DNA from: an uncultured Lachnospiraceae bacterium
GTDB taxonomy: Bacteria; Bacillota; Clostridia; Lachnospirales; Lachnospiraceae
Length of the DNA: 7,586 bases
Direction of reading: 5' to 3'
NCBI GenBank assembly: GCA_948438565.1
Contig: CAOJLW010000108.1
Location: 1 to 7,586, forward strand
Below are positions 1 to 6,260 of the stretch, in pieces. Below the pieces are notes generated by a model. That model saw only the letters and a list, made by a program, of their open reading frames with translations, was not told the origin of the DNA and searched no databases. Position numbers and translations under genes: made by a program. Within the stretch, counting starts at the first letter, position 1, and each line of letters starts with the position of its first letter.

Positions 1-1634
1 AACTTGGAAATATTACGATGGAACAGCTTGTGGCGGATATGTCCAACGTAGAGCTGGCCGATTTGGTAGAAGGCGGGACTTATGACGGATTGAGCGCAGG
101 CGGCGGTTCGCAGACGGCAGTGATCGGTTCTCAGGCGGAATCCGTATACGGCGCAGCCGGCGAGACGACCAGTAATCTGTATGTATCCAGATATATACCC
201 AATATCGTATTATCAGACGGACCTGCAGGTATCCGTATTACCAATAGCTATATTATGTATGATTTAGTAGATACCAGCGCGCCATACGATCCGTCCAAGA
301 CCTATTATACAGCAAGATATAGCTGGAGCGGCAACGTCTATACCAAAAAAGAGTTTGCCGATGAAGCAGAGTACAATGCGACGATTGCAGAAGGCGTTTC
401 TTTGTATACAACAGATAATATCACCTATTATCAGTATTGTACGGCATTCCCGATTGGCACATTGCTGGCTCAGACATGGGATCCGGAAGTGATCGAAGCC
501 GTAGGCCGTGCAGTCGGCGTGGAAATGCTGGAATATGGCGTGACATCCTGGCTGGCTCCTGGTATGAATATTCACAGGAATCCGCTCTGCGGACGTAACT
601 TTGAATATTATTCAGAAGATCCGTTGCTTTCCGGTTTGACAGCGGCGGCAGAGACCATCGGTGTAGAGACGAATGCAGACGGTTCCGAATCAGGAGTAGG
701 CGTTACGTTAAAGCATTTTGCATTTAATAGTCAGGAAAACAGCCGTAACGGCAGCAACTCGGTTGTTTCTGAAAGGGCGGCAAGGGAAATTTATCTGAAA
801 GGCTTTGAAATTGGCGTAAGGAAGGCGCAGCCGGATTATATTATGAGCGCTTATAATATGGTAAACGGATATGCGGCGTTTGAACATTATGGACTGTTGA
901 CTGAGATGTTGAGGAATGAATGGGGATTTGAAGGTTTCGTTATGACGGACTGGTATTCCGTAAACACCGTATACGGAAAATATCAGGGGCGTAACGTACA
1001 GTCTATGTTGATGTATGCTGGCAATGATTGTGAAATGCCTGGCGGCAATGTTCCGAATTTACTCAAGGGATTAAAGGAAAACACGGATATGCGGCTTGGG
1101 GACTTACAGAAATCCGCAATCAATATGCTGAATGTGATCAGGAGAAGCACAGTATTTAAGAAACTGATGAATACCGTAGTGGCTCAATATCCGGAATTGA
1201 AATATCCGTCAGACATTTCAGATCTCAAGCAAGATTTGCAGGATGCGATCAACGCCAATAATCAAGCGATTGCAAACCTGCAGCAGCAGCTTGACGCGGC
1301 CAAGAACGATTATACCGCGTTGCAGAATGCTTCGAATGCAAGCGCAGGCGAATTACAGCAGGCAAAAGCGCAGGTAACCGCATTAGAGCAGCAGCTACAG
1401 AAAGCTCAGAATAAGATCGTTACGGATAAGAAGAAATATTCGGTTAAGAAAGGCAAATCCGTAAAGATTACGGCAGTTGCAGTAAACGGCAAAAAGATCA
1501 AATATAAGTCCAGCAAGAAAACGGTTGCAAAAGTCAGTGCAAAAGGTAAGGTAACGGGCGTTAAGAAAGGTACGGCGAAAATTACGATTACAGCCGGCGC
1601 GGCCAAGAAAACCGTTAAAGTTACCGTAAAATAA
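1..1634 (+). CDS. Secreted GH3 beta-glycosidase, 3' part (gene begins upstream of the window)
   Basis: This is a glycoside hydrolase family 3 enzyme, probably a beta-glucosidase or beta-xylosidase acting outside the cell. Numbering from the ATG at 18: substrate-loop motif DGPAGIR at 67-73, GRNFEYYSEDP at 192-202, KHF at 232-234, and the catalytic nucleophile D311 in VMTDW. An extra segment of about 65 residues lies at 74-140. After the barrel come a coiled coil (about 399-467) and a lysine-rich BIG2-type Ig-like domain (about 470-538). The frame is open to the left edge (visible residues LGNIT before the ATG), and the ATG at 18 has only a weak GGAA upstream and no signal peptide, so I treat the gene as 5'-truncated. 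No GH3 C-terminal sandwich domain follows the barrel. In the permuted GH3 proteins of Firmicutes that domain, with the acid/base residue, comes first, so it is probably upstream. The family is certain; the substrate is not. Confidence 0.93.
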   Translation, partial: LGNITMEQLVADMSNVELADLVEGGTYDGLSAGGGSQTAVIGSQAESVYGAAGETTSNLYVSRYIPNIVLSDGPAGIRITNSYIMYDLVDTSAPYDPSKTYYTARYSWSGNVYTKKEFADEAEYNATIAEGVSLYTTDNITYYQYCTAFPIGTLLAQTWDPEVIEAVGRAVGVEMLEYGVTSWLAPGMNIHRNPLCGRNFEYYSEDPLLSGLTAAAETIGVETNADGSESGVGVTLKHFAFNSQENSRNGSNSVVSERAAREIYLKGFEIGVRKAQPDYIMSAYNMVNGYAAFEHYGLLTEMLRNEWGFEGFVMTDWYSVNTVYGKYQGRNVQSMLMYAGNDCEMPGGNVPNLLKGLKENTDMRLGDLQKSAINMLNVIRRSTVFKKLMNTVVAQYPELKYPSDISDLKQDLQDAINANNQAIANLQQQLDAAKNDYTALQNASNASAGELQQAKAQVTALEQQLQKAQNKIVTDKKKYSVKKGKSVKITAVAVNGKKIKYKSSKKTVAKVSAKGKVTGVKKGTAKITITAGAAKKTVKVTVK

Positions 1635-1668
1635 TCAGAATAGTCATTGTGCAACAAAGATGAAAAGG

Positions 1669-1707
1669 AGTGCGTAAGCGGTTGGATACAACCCTTACGC
1701 ACTTTTT
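1669..1707 (+). terminator. Intrinsic terminator of the GH3 gene
   Basis: A perfect 10-bp stem pairs AGTGCGTAAG (1669-1678) with CTTACGCACT (1694-1703). It extends past a bulged C by GGTT/AACC (1680-1683/1690-1693), leaving a 6-base loop, and ends in a run of five T (1703-1707). It starts about 35 bases after the GH3 stop codon and separates that gene from the mgl operon. Confidence 0.92.
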
Positions 1708-1754
1708 CTATCAAAAAAAATGTCACTTTTTCGGTGGATTGCCATAAAAAAAAC

Positions 1755-1774
1755 AGGAAAACGCCATTTTTCCT
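1755..1774. promoter_or_regulatory. Candidate operator: AT-rich inverted repeat upstream of the mgl promoter
   Basis: AGGAAAA (1755-1761) and TTTTCCT (1768-1774) are perfect inverted halves around CGCCAT. The repeat lies about 90-105 bases upstream of the predicted transcription start of mglB, among several A-tracts (for example 1713-1720). Its AAAACG core loosely resembles LacI/CcpA-family operators, but the half-site spacing is wider than a standard cre site. Its role as a regulator site is inferred from position and symmetry only. Confidence 0.3.
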
Positions 1775-1824
1775 ATAGGTTCATAAAAAAACAACCAAAA
1801 AATGGTGTTTGTGTAATAATTTTC

Positions 1825-1853
1825 TTGTCAAAACATACATCATATGCTATAAT
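1825..1853 (+). promoter_or_regulatory. SigA-type promoter of the mglBAC operon
   Basis: The -35 box TTGTCA (1825-1830) and the perfect -10 box TATAAT (1848-1853) are separated by exactly 17 bases. TG at 1845-1846, one base before the -10, makes it an extended -10 promoter. Transcription should start near 1860, giving a 5' leader of about 87 bases before mglB. A-rich sequence upstream could act as an UP element. The near-consensus match suggests high expression, as expected for a binding-protein gene. Confidence 0.88.
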
Positions 1854-1867
1854 ATTTTTTGTCAATA

Positions 1868-1922
1868 AGTCCGATATATGTACTTATGCCTTTGTTTGAA
1901 AGGTTTGGCGCACATTCGGACT
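1868..1922 (+). promoter_or_regulatory. Possible structured 5' leader of mglB
   Basis: In the untranslated leader, AGTCCGA (1868-1874) can pair with TCGGACT (1916-1922), enclosing an inner hairpin CCTTT/AAAGG (1889-1893 with 1899-1903). The same CCTTT could instead pair with AAAGG at 1929-1933, which overlaps the mglB Shine-Dalgarno sequence. I recognise no known riboswitch class. It may be an mRNA-stabilising structure or chance. Confidence 0.35.
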
Positions 1923-1946
1923 ATATAAAAAGGAGGATTTAAAAAA

Positions 1947-3179
1947 ATGAAAAAGAAACTATTGGCAACACTTTTGTGTGTAGCAATGTCAGCAAGTATG
2001 TTTGCTGGCTGTGGCGATTCCGGCAGCGATGACGCTGCAAACAATCAGGAGGCAGACGCTCCGGCAGACGACGAAGCGGACGCTCCGGCAGACGACGAAG
2101 CGGACGCTCCGGCAGATGACGAGGCAGACGCTCCGGCAGATGACGAGGCAGATGCTCCGGCAGATTTATCTGATGCAAATATCGGTGTATTCTATTATAC
2201 ATTCTCCGATACATATATTGCATCCGTACGTTCTGCATTGGATTCCCAGTTAGATTCACTGGGCGTTACTTATCAGGATTATGACGCAAACAGCAACCAG
2301 ACAACTCAGAATGAGCAGATTGATACCGCTCTTCAGACAGGCGCTAACTTGTTAATCGTTAATATCGTAACCTCCGGTTCCGTTGACGCTTCTCAGGCAA
2401 TCGTTGACAAAGCATCCTCAGCAGGCGTTCCGGTTATCTTCTTCAACCGTGCAATTGAAGATGATGACAACGAAGGAAAAGTTCTTGGAAGCTATGACAA
2501 GTGTGCATTCGTAGGTACGGACGCTCCGGAAGCTGGACATTTACAGGGCCAGATGATCGGCGAGTACTTAATGGAGCACTATGATGAAGTGGATTTGAAC
2601 GGCGACGGCAATATTTCTTATGCAATGTTCATGGGACAGTTAGGTAATGCAGAAGCTATCTATCGTACACAGTATGGTGTGGAAGATGCCAATAAGGTTC
2701 TGACCGATGGCGGTAAACCAGAATTGGTATACTTTGATGAGACAAACCCAGACAAATACCAGGTAGACCAGGATGGTAACTGGAGCGCTATGGCAGCTAA
2801 TAACTATATGACCACAAACCTTTCTCAGTTCAACGAAGATCAGAAAAACATGATCGAGCTCGTTATCTGCAATAACGACGGTATGGCTGAAGGCGCGATT
2901 TCCGCATTGAACGATAAAGGATACAACCTTGGCGACGGCTCTTCTACGACAATCCCAGTATTCGGCGTAGACGCAACAGACGCAGCCGTTCAGTTGATCG
3001 CTGATGGCAAGATGACTGGTACCGTTAAACAGGACGCTGAAGGTATGGCTTCCTGCATCGCATTCTTGGCAGAAAACTGTGCAAGCGGTAAAGAAGTAAT
3101 GGATGGAACAGATTCTTACAATATTTCTGAGAACGTTTCCAACAAGATTTACATTCCGTATTCAGCATATCAGAAATAA
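1947..3179 (+). CDS. mglB: MglB-like galactose/glucose-binding lipoprotein of an ABC transporter
   Basis: This is the extracellular substrate-binding subunit that delivers sugar to MglAC. The lipoprotein signal peptide is residues 1-21, with lipobox FAGC and lipidated C22. A highly acidic linker of five 8-residue repeats (35-74) follows, then a periplasmic-binding-protein fold from about 78. The calcium loop DLNGDGNIS (216-224) and the distal ligand E304 match the E. coli galactose-binding protein. Aligned by eye to that protein, contacts D14, N91, R158, W183, N211 and D236 are kept as D88, N167, R240, W279, N310 and D342. F16, H152, D154 and N256 are changed to Y90, N234, E236 and Q362. At 410 residues it exceeds E. 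coli MglB (332), mainly through the linker and an insert before W279. AGGAGG at 1931-1936 lies 10 bases before the ATG. The gene opens an mglBAC operon. Galactose/glucose is the expected ligand, but pocket changes leave specificity open. Confidence 0.95.
   Translation: MKKKLLATLLCVAMSASMFAGCGDSGSDDAANNQEADAPADDEADAPADDEADAPADDEADAPADDEADAPADLSDANIGVFYYTFSDTYIASVRSALDSQLDSLGVTYQDYDANSNQTTQNEQIDTALQTGANLLIVNIVTSGSVDASQAIVDKASSAGVPVIFFNRAIEDDDNEGKVLGSYDKCAFVGTDAPEAGHLQGQMIGEYLMEHYDEVDLNGDGNISYAMFMGQLGNAEAIYRTQYGVEDANKVLTDGGKPELVYFDETNPDKYQVDQDGNWSAMAANNYMTTNLSQFNEDQKNMIELVICNNDGMAEGAISALNDKGYNLGDGSSTTIPVFGVDATDAAVQLIADGKMTGTVKQDAEGMASCIAFLAENCASGKEVMDGTDSYNISENVSNKIYIPYSAYQK
2049..2165 (+). repeat. 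24-bp in-frame tandem repeat encoding an acidic linker in MglB
   Basis: There are nearly five head-to-tail copies of a 24-base unit encoding EADAPADD; the last copy ends EADAPADL. The copies differ only at third codon positions: units 2 and 3 start GAAGCG, units 1, 4 and 5 start GAGGCA; units 1-2 end GACGAC and units 3-4 end GATGAC. This is the pattern of repeated unit duplication. The segment has 19 acidic residues in 40, and probably forms an extended tether between the lipid anchor and the binding domain. Confidence 0.97.
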
Positions 3180-3208
3180 TCAAAAAGAGAAGGCATAGTT
3201 GATTGAAA

Positions 3209-3250
3209 ACATAAAAGATAGCCGTCCAAGGGTGGCGGCTTCTTTTATGT
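3209..3250 (+). terminator. Hairpin between mglB and mglA (attenuator or mRNA stabiliser)
   Basis: ACATAAAAGA (3209-3218) pairs perfectly with TCTTTTATGT (3241-3250), and inside it AGCCG (3220-3224) pairs with CGGCT (3236-3240), with one bulged T at 3219. There is no T-run after the stem, so it is not a standard terminator. Hairpins here in binding-protein operons commonly protect the upstream message or partly stop transcription, which keeps binding protein in excess over membrane subunits. The role here is inferred. Confidence 0.6.
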
Positions 3251-3303
3251 AATCGGCTGTTTGAAATGGTGGACAATGCAAAAAAGAGATTGGAGGGCAG
3301 ATT

Positions 3304-4806
3304 ATGGCACAAGATGTTCTGCTGCAGATGACGGATATATGTAAGGAATTTCCTGGTGTAAAAGCATTGGATCATGTTTCCCTAACAGTACGGAGAGGGA
3401 CGGTGCACGCATTGATGGGTGAAAATGGTGCAGGAAAGTCTACTCTGATGAAATGCTTGTTCGGTATGTATGCAAAAAACAGCGGACAAATTTTCCTGGA
3501 GGGGAAAGAAGTAAACTTCGGAAGCTCAAAAGAGGCATTGGAAAACGGGGTTGCCATGGTGCATCAGGAATTAAATCAGGCGCTCAAGAGAAATGTTATG
3601 GATAATCTTTGGTTAGGGCGTTATCCAAAGGTTGGCGGCGTAATGATTAATGAAAAAAAGATGTATGACGATACCATGGCAGTCTTTAAAGAACTCGAAA
3701 TCAATAATGTGGATCCGAAAAGGGTCATGAGCACAATGCCGGTTTCACAAAGGCAGATGGTAGAAATTGCAAAAGCGGTTTCTTTTAAATCAAAAGTAAT
3801 TGTGTTTGATGAGCCGACCTCTTCTTTGACAGAAGAAGAAGTGGAGCATTTATTTAAAATTATCAATATGCTGCGTGATCGTGGATGTGGTATTATCTAT
3901 ATTTCCCACAAGATGGCTGAGATTTTACGGATATCCGACGATGTTACCATTATGCGTGACGGACAGTATGTTGCAACAAAAGCGGCTAAAGATTTGACGA
4001 TGGATGAAATTATCCGTTTGATGGTAGGTCGTGAATTAACCAATCAATTTCCGCCAAAGACAAACAAGCCGGGCGAGGTTGCATTGGAGGTGGAAGGACT
4101 TACCGCTCAGTATTCCCTGTTAAAGGATGTTTCCTTTAAAGTACGCAGCGGAGAGATTGTTGGCCTGGCTGGTCTGGATGGCAGTGGCCGTACGGAAACT
4201 CTGGAAAATATTTTTGGTATTGCAACCAGAAAAGACGGGACGATCAAACTTCATGGCAGAGAAATGAAAAATCGCAATGCGAGGGAATCCATCAAAAATG
4301 GTTTTGCCTTGTTGACGGAAGAACGGCGTGCAACCGGTATTTTTGGTATTTTACACATTCGTGAGAATACGGTTATTTCCAGCTTAAAGAAGCATAAAAA
4401 ATACAATCTATATCTGAGTGAAAAGAGTATGAGAGAGGATACGCAGTGGTCGATTGACGCGATGCATACAAAGACTCCGACTCAGGAGACAAAGATACGT
4501 TCTTTATCTGGTGGTAACCAACAGAAGGTTATCCTTGGCAGATGGCTTTTGACAGAGCCGGAAGTACTGCTTTTAGATGAACCGACGCGTGGTATCGACG
4601 TCGGCGCTAAATATGAAATTTATCAGTTGATACTGGATCTGGCCAATAAGGGGAAAGTTGTTCTCGTTGTCTCCTCTGAGATGCCGGAGCTGCTTGGTAT
4701 CTGCGATCGTATACTTGTTATGTCCGGTGGACGTTTGGCTGGCGAAGTAGATGCGACCAATACGACACAGGAAGAAATCATGACTTTAGCTGCGAAATAC
4801 GTATAA
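3304..4806 (+). CDS. mglA: MglA-like sugar ABC transporter ATPase (two fused nucleotide-binding domains)
   Basis: This cytoplasmic ATPase powers sugar import through MglC. At 500 residues it is close to E. coli MglA (506) and has two fused ABC domains. Domain 1: Walker A GENGAGKST (39-47), Q-loop Q88, signature-like PVSQRQ (146-151), Walker B VIVFDEP (165-171), switch H202. Domain 2: degenerate Walker A GLAGLDGSGRTE (287-298), canonical LSGGNQQ (401-407), Walker B with DEPTRG (425-430), and SSEMPE where the switch histidine would be. The asymmetric degeneracy is normal for this sugar-importer class. Stretches such as ISHKMAEI and TRGIDVGAKYEIYQLI match MglA more closely than I recall for RbsA. 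GGAGGG (3292-3297) lies 6 bases before the ATG. The gene is 124 bases after mglB and 18 before mglC. Confidence 0.95.
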   Translation: MAQDVLLQMTDICKEFPGVKALDHVSLTVRRGTVHALMGENGAGKSTLMKCLFGMYAKNSGQIFLEGKEVNFGSSKEALENGVAMVHQELNQALKRNVMDNLWLGRYPKVGGVMINEKKMYDDTMAVFKELEINNVDPKRVMSTMPVSQRQMVEIAKAVSFKSKVIVFDEPTSSLTEEEVEHLFKIINMLRDRGCGIIYISHKMAEILRISDDVTIMRDGQYVATKAAKDLTMDEIIRLMVGRELTNQFPPKTNKPGEVALEVEGLTAQYSLLKDVSFKVRSGEIVGLAGLDGSGRTETLENIFGIATRKDGTIKLHGREMKNRNARESIKNGFALLTEERRATGIFGILHIRENTVISSLKKHKKYNLYLSEKSMREDTQWSIDAMHTKTPTQETKIRSLSGGNQQKVILGRWLLTEPEVLLLDEPTRGIDVGAKYEIYQLILDLANKGKVVLVVSSEMPELLGICDRILVMSGGRLAGEVDATNTTQEEIMTLAAKYV

Positions 4807-4824
4807 TGGAGGAGGCAGAGAAAA

Positions 4825-5895
4825 ATGAAAGTTGTTGACAATATAAAAGCGCGTTATGCAAGCTACCAGGAGCTGGATAGCAGAGATAAAAAGACATTCT
4901 GGAAAGAATCGTTGCTGAATAATGCATTATATATAATGCTTGTTATTGCAATTATTTATACTTATACCCAAAATAAACAGTTCCTTACAATAGGATCCAT
5001 TGTTAATATTGTTTCCCTGTCCGCGGCCAACCTTCCTATTGCCTGTGGTATTGCAGGGTGTATTGTATTGACTGGTACGGATCTTTCCGCAGGTCGTATT
5101 GTTGGTTTGACAGCCTGTATTTCAGCATCTTTGCTGCAGTCGTTAGAGTATCCGACCAGGATGTTCTCCGATATGCCGTTGATGCCAATACCAGTTGTTA
5201 TTTTGGCAGTTTTAGTTGTCGGAGCAATTGTTGGGTGGGTCAATGGTTTCTTTGTTGCAAAATTTAATTTGCATCCATTTATTGTTACATTGGCAACGCA
5301 GTTGATTGTTTATGGTATCTTATTGCTGTATATCATGTTAAACGGCAATAACGGCCAGCCGCTTTCCGGTTTGGATCAGTCCTTTAAGGATTTCGTAACA
5401 GGAAGCTTTGTCGGCATTAAGGGCGTTCCGATTCCAAACTATGTATGGTATGCATGTATTATCGTGGCTCTTATGTGGTTCGTTTGGAATAAGACGACAT
5501 TTGGAAAGAATATGTTTGCAGTTGGTTCCAATCCGGAAGCTGCTAACGTATCCGGTGTTAATGTTATGAGGACTACAATTCTTGTTCATACCTTAGCAGG
5601 CGCTATGTATGGTTTGACAGGTTTTATTGAGTCCGCACGTATCGGTTCTAACTCGGCTGCTACCGGTTTGAACTATGAGTGTGATGCAATTGCAGCCTGC
5701 GTTATCGGTGGTGTATCCTTCGTCGGTGGTACTGGTAAAATCGGCGGCGTGGTTTTGGGCGTATTCTTGTTACGTATTATTTTCGTAGCATTGACATTCT
5801 TGTCTATCAACCAGAGTTTACAGTACATCATCAAAGGTATCATTATCTTAGTAGCGTGTGCGCTTGATATGAGAAAATATTTGGTTCGTAAATAA
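4825..5895 (+). CDS. mglC: MglC-like galactose/glucose ABC transporter permease
   Basis: This is the membrane channel subunit, probably a homodimer, of the BPD_transp_2 family. The 356 residues (E. coli MglC: 336) include a cytoplasmic N-terminus of about 30 residues and then multiple hydrophobic segments, among them about 34-47, 66-83, 122-146, 151-172, 205-221, 250-268, 305-328 and 333-347. Family landmarks seen are GTDLSAGR (84-91), WNKTTFGKN (221-229), NPEAANVSGVNV (236-247), DAIAACVIGG (287-296) and QYIIKG (333-338); all have close counterparts in E. coli MglC. GGAGGAGG (4808-4815) precedes the ATG by 9 bases. The short gap to mglA indicates co-transcription, and a strong terminator follows. 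I see no truncation or missing motif. Confidence 0.95.
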   Translation: MKVVDNIKARYASYQELDSRDKKTFWKESLLNNALYIMLVIAIIYTYTQNKQFLTIGSIVNIVSLSAANLPIACGIAGCIVLTGTDLSAGRIVGLTACISASLLQSLEYPTRMFSDMPLMPIPVVILAVLVVGAIVGWVNGFFVAKFNLHPFIVTLATQLIVYGILLLYIMLNGNNGQPLSGLDQSFKDFVTGSFVGIKGVPIPNYVWYACIIVALMWFVWNKTTFGKNMFAVGSNPEAANVSGVNVMRTTILVHTLAGAMYGLTGFIESARIGSNSAATGLNYECDAIAACVIGGVSFVGGTGKIGGVVLGVFLLRIIFVALTFLSINQSLQYIIKGIIILVACALDMRKYLVRK

Positions 5896-5919
5896 TTTTA
5901 TTAGCCATTTTTGTATATG

Positions 5920-5962
5920 TGGAACGCCATGGATTCGTTGGATCCATGGCGGTTCCATTTTT
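5920..5962 (+). terminator. Intrinsic terminator of the mglBAC operon
   Basis: TGGAAC (5920-5925) pairs with GTTCCA (5952-5957), and GCCATGGAT (5926-5934) pairs with ATCCATGGC (5942-5950), with one bulged G (5951) and a 7-base loop. The 15-bp stem is followed directly by five T (5958-5962). It lies 24 bases after the mglC stop codon. Confidence 0.95.
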
Positions 5963-6002
5963 ATGTGTTACTTCGGCGGCGGAGTGTCGAAAATAGAATA
6001 AA

Positions 6003-6008
6003 GTGAGG
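6003..6008 (+). promoter_or_regulatory. Ribosome binding site that sets the start of the small membrane protein
   Basis: GTGAGG, 6 bases before the ATG at 6015, is the only Shine-Dalgarno-like sequence here. The in-frame GTG at 6003 is part of this site and has no ribosome binding site of its own, so 6015 is the better start. Confidence 0.7.
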
Positions 6009-6014
6009 TATATA

Positions 6015-6260
6015 ATGAGCGATAGAATTAGAAACAGGATGCGAAGCGCAGTGTATAGTATGGCAGGGATATATTTGTTATATCTGGCTTATCAGCTTTT
6101 TAGTGATGGAACAGCAGAAGGCTCTGGTGGGGATGCTTGGTGGATTTTAATTGGAGCAGGAGCTTTTGTGTTGATTGGCGGCGGTATGCTGATCTTTGGA
6201 TTGTATGCTTCGTTTAAATCATGGAAGGAAGATCATCCAAATGCCCCTAAAAAAGACTGA
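6015..6260 (+). CDS. Small membrane protein with two predicted transmembrane helices, function unknown
   Basis: I do not recognise this 81-residue protein. It has a basic N-terminus (SDRIRNRMRS), a first hydrophobic helix (about 12-29), a short Gly/acidic loop, a second glycine-rich helix (about 41-67, starting AWWILIGAG), and a polar tail ending APKKD. The positive-inside rule suggests both ends face the cytoplasm. The ATG is preceded by GTGAGG. Its last 20 bases overlap the nuclease-helicase gene, so the two are probably co-transcribed and may be translationally coupled. No convincing promoter is visible in the 52 bases after the mglC terminator, so transcription may start weakly there or come from read-through. 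Its size, start signal and hydrophobic pattern support a real gene. Confidence 0.75.
   Translation: MSDRIRNRMRSAVYSMAGIYLLYLAYQLFSDGTAEGSGGDAWWILIGAGAFVLIGGGMLIFGLYASFKSWKEDHPNAPKKD

Noticed and set aside
18..20. ATG at 18 as the true start of the GH3 gene
   Set aside because: The frame is open upstream, only a weak GGAA precedes the ATG, and there is no signal peptide although the tail domains are extracellular types.
1713..1801. A-tracts upstream of mglB as a phased DNA-bending array
   Set aside because: The distances between the runs are not consistently multiples of a helical turn; general AT-richness explains them.
2049..2165. The regularly repeated 24-bp units as a CRISPR-like array
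   Set aside because: The units are contiguous with no spacers and lie in frame inside a coding sequence.
1939..2259. Open frames on both strands across the mglB repeat, encoding Arg/Pro/Leu-rich peptides
   Set aside because: They exist because the 24-bp repeat unit is free of stops in other frames too. They have no ribosome binding sites and overlap a clear gene.
6003..6005. GTG at 6003 as the start of the small membrane protein
   Set aside because: It is part of the GTGAGG ribosome binding site that serves the ATG at 6015 and has no such site of its own.
5994..6016. TAGAAT (5994-5999) and TATAAT (6011-6016) as -10 boxes for the small membrane protein gene
   Set aside because: Neither has a credible -35 box at proper spacing. 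The second overlaps the start codon, and the first would leave almost no leader.
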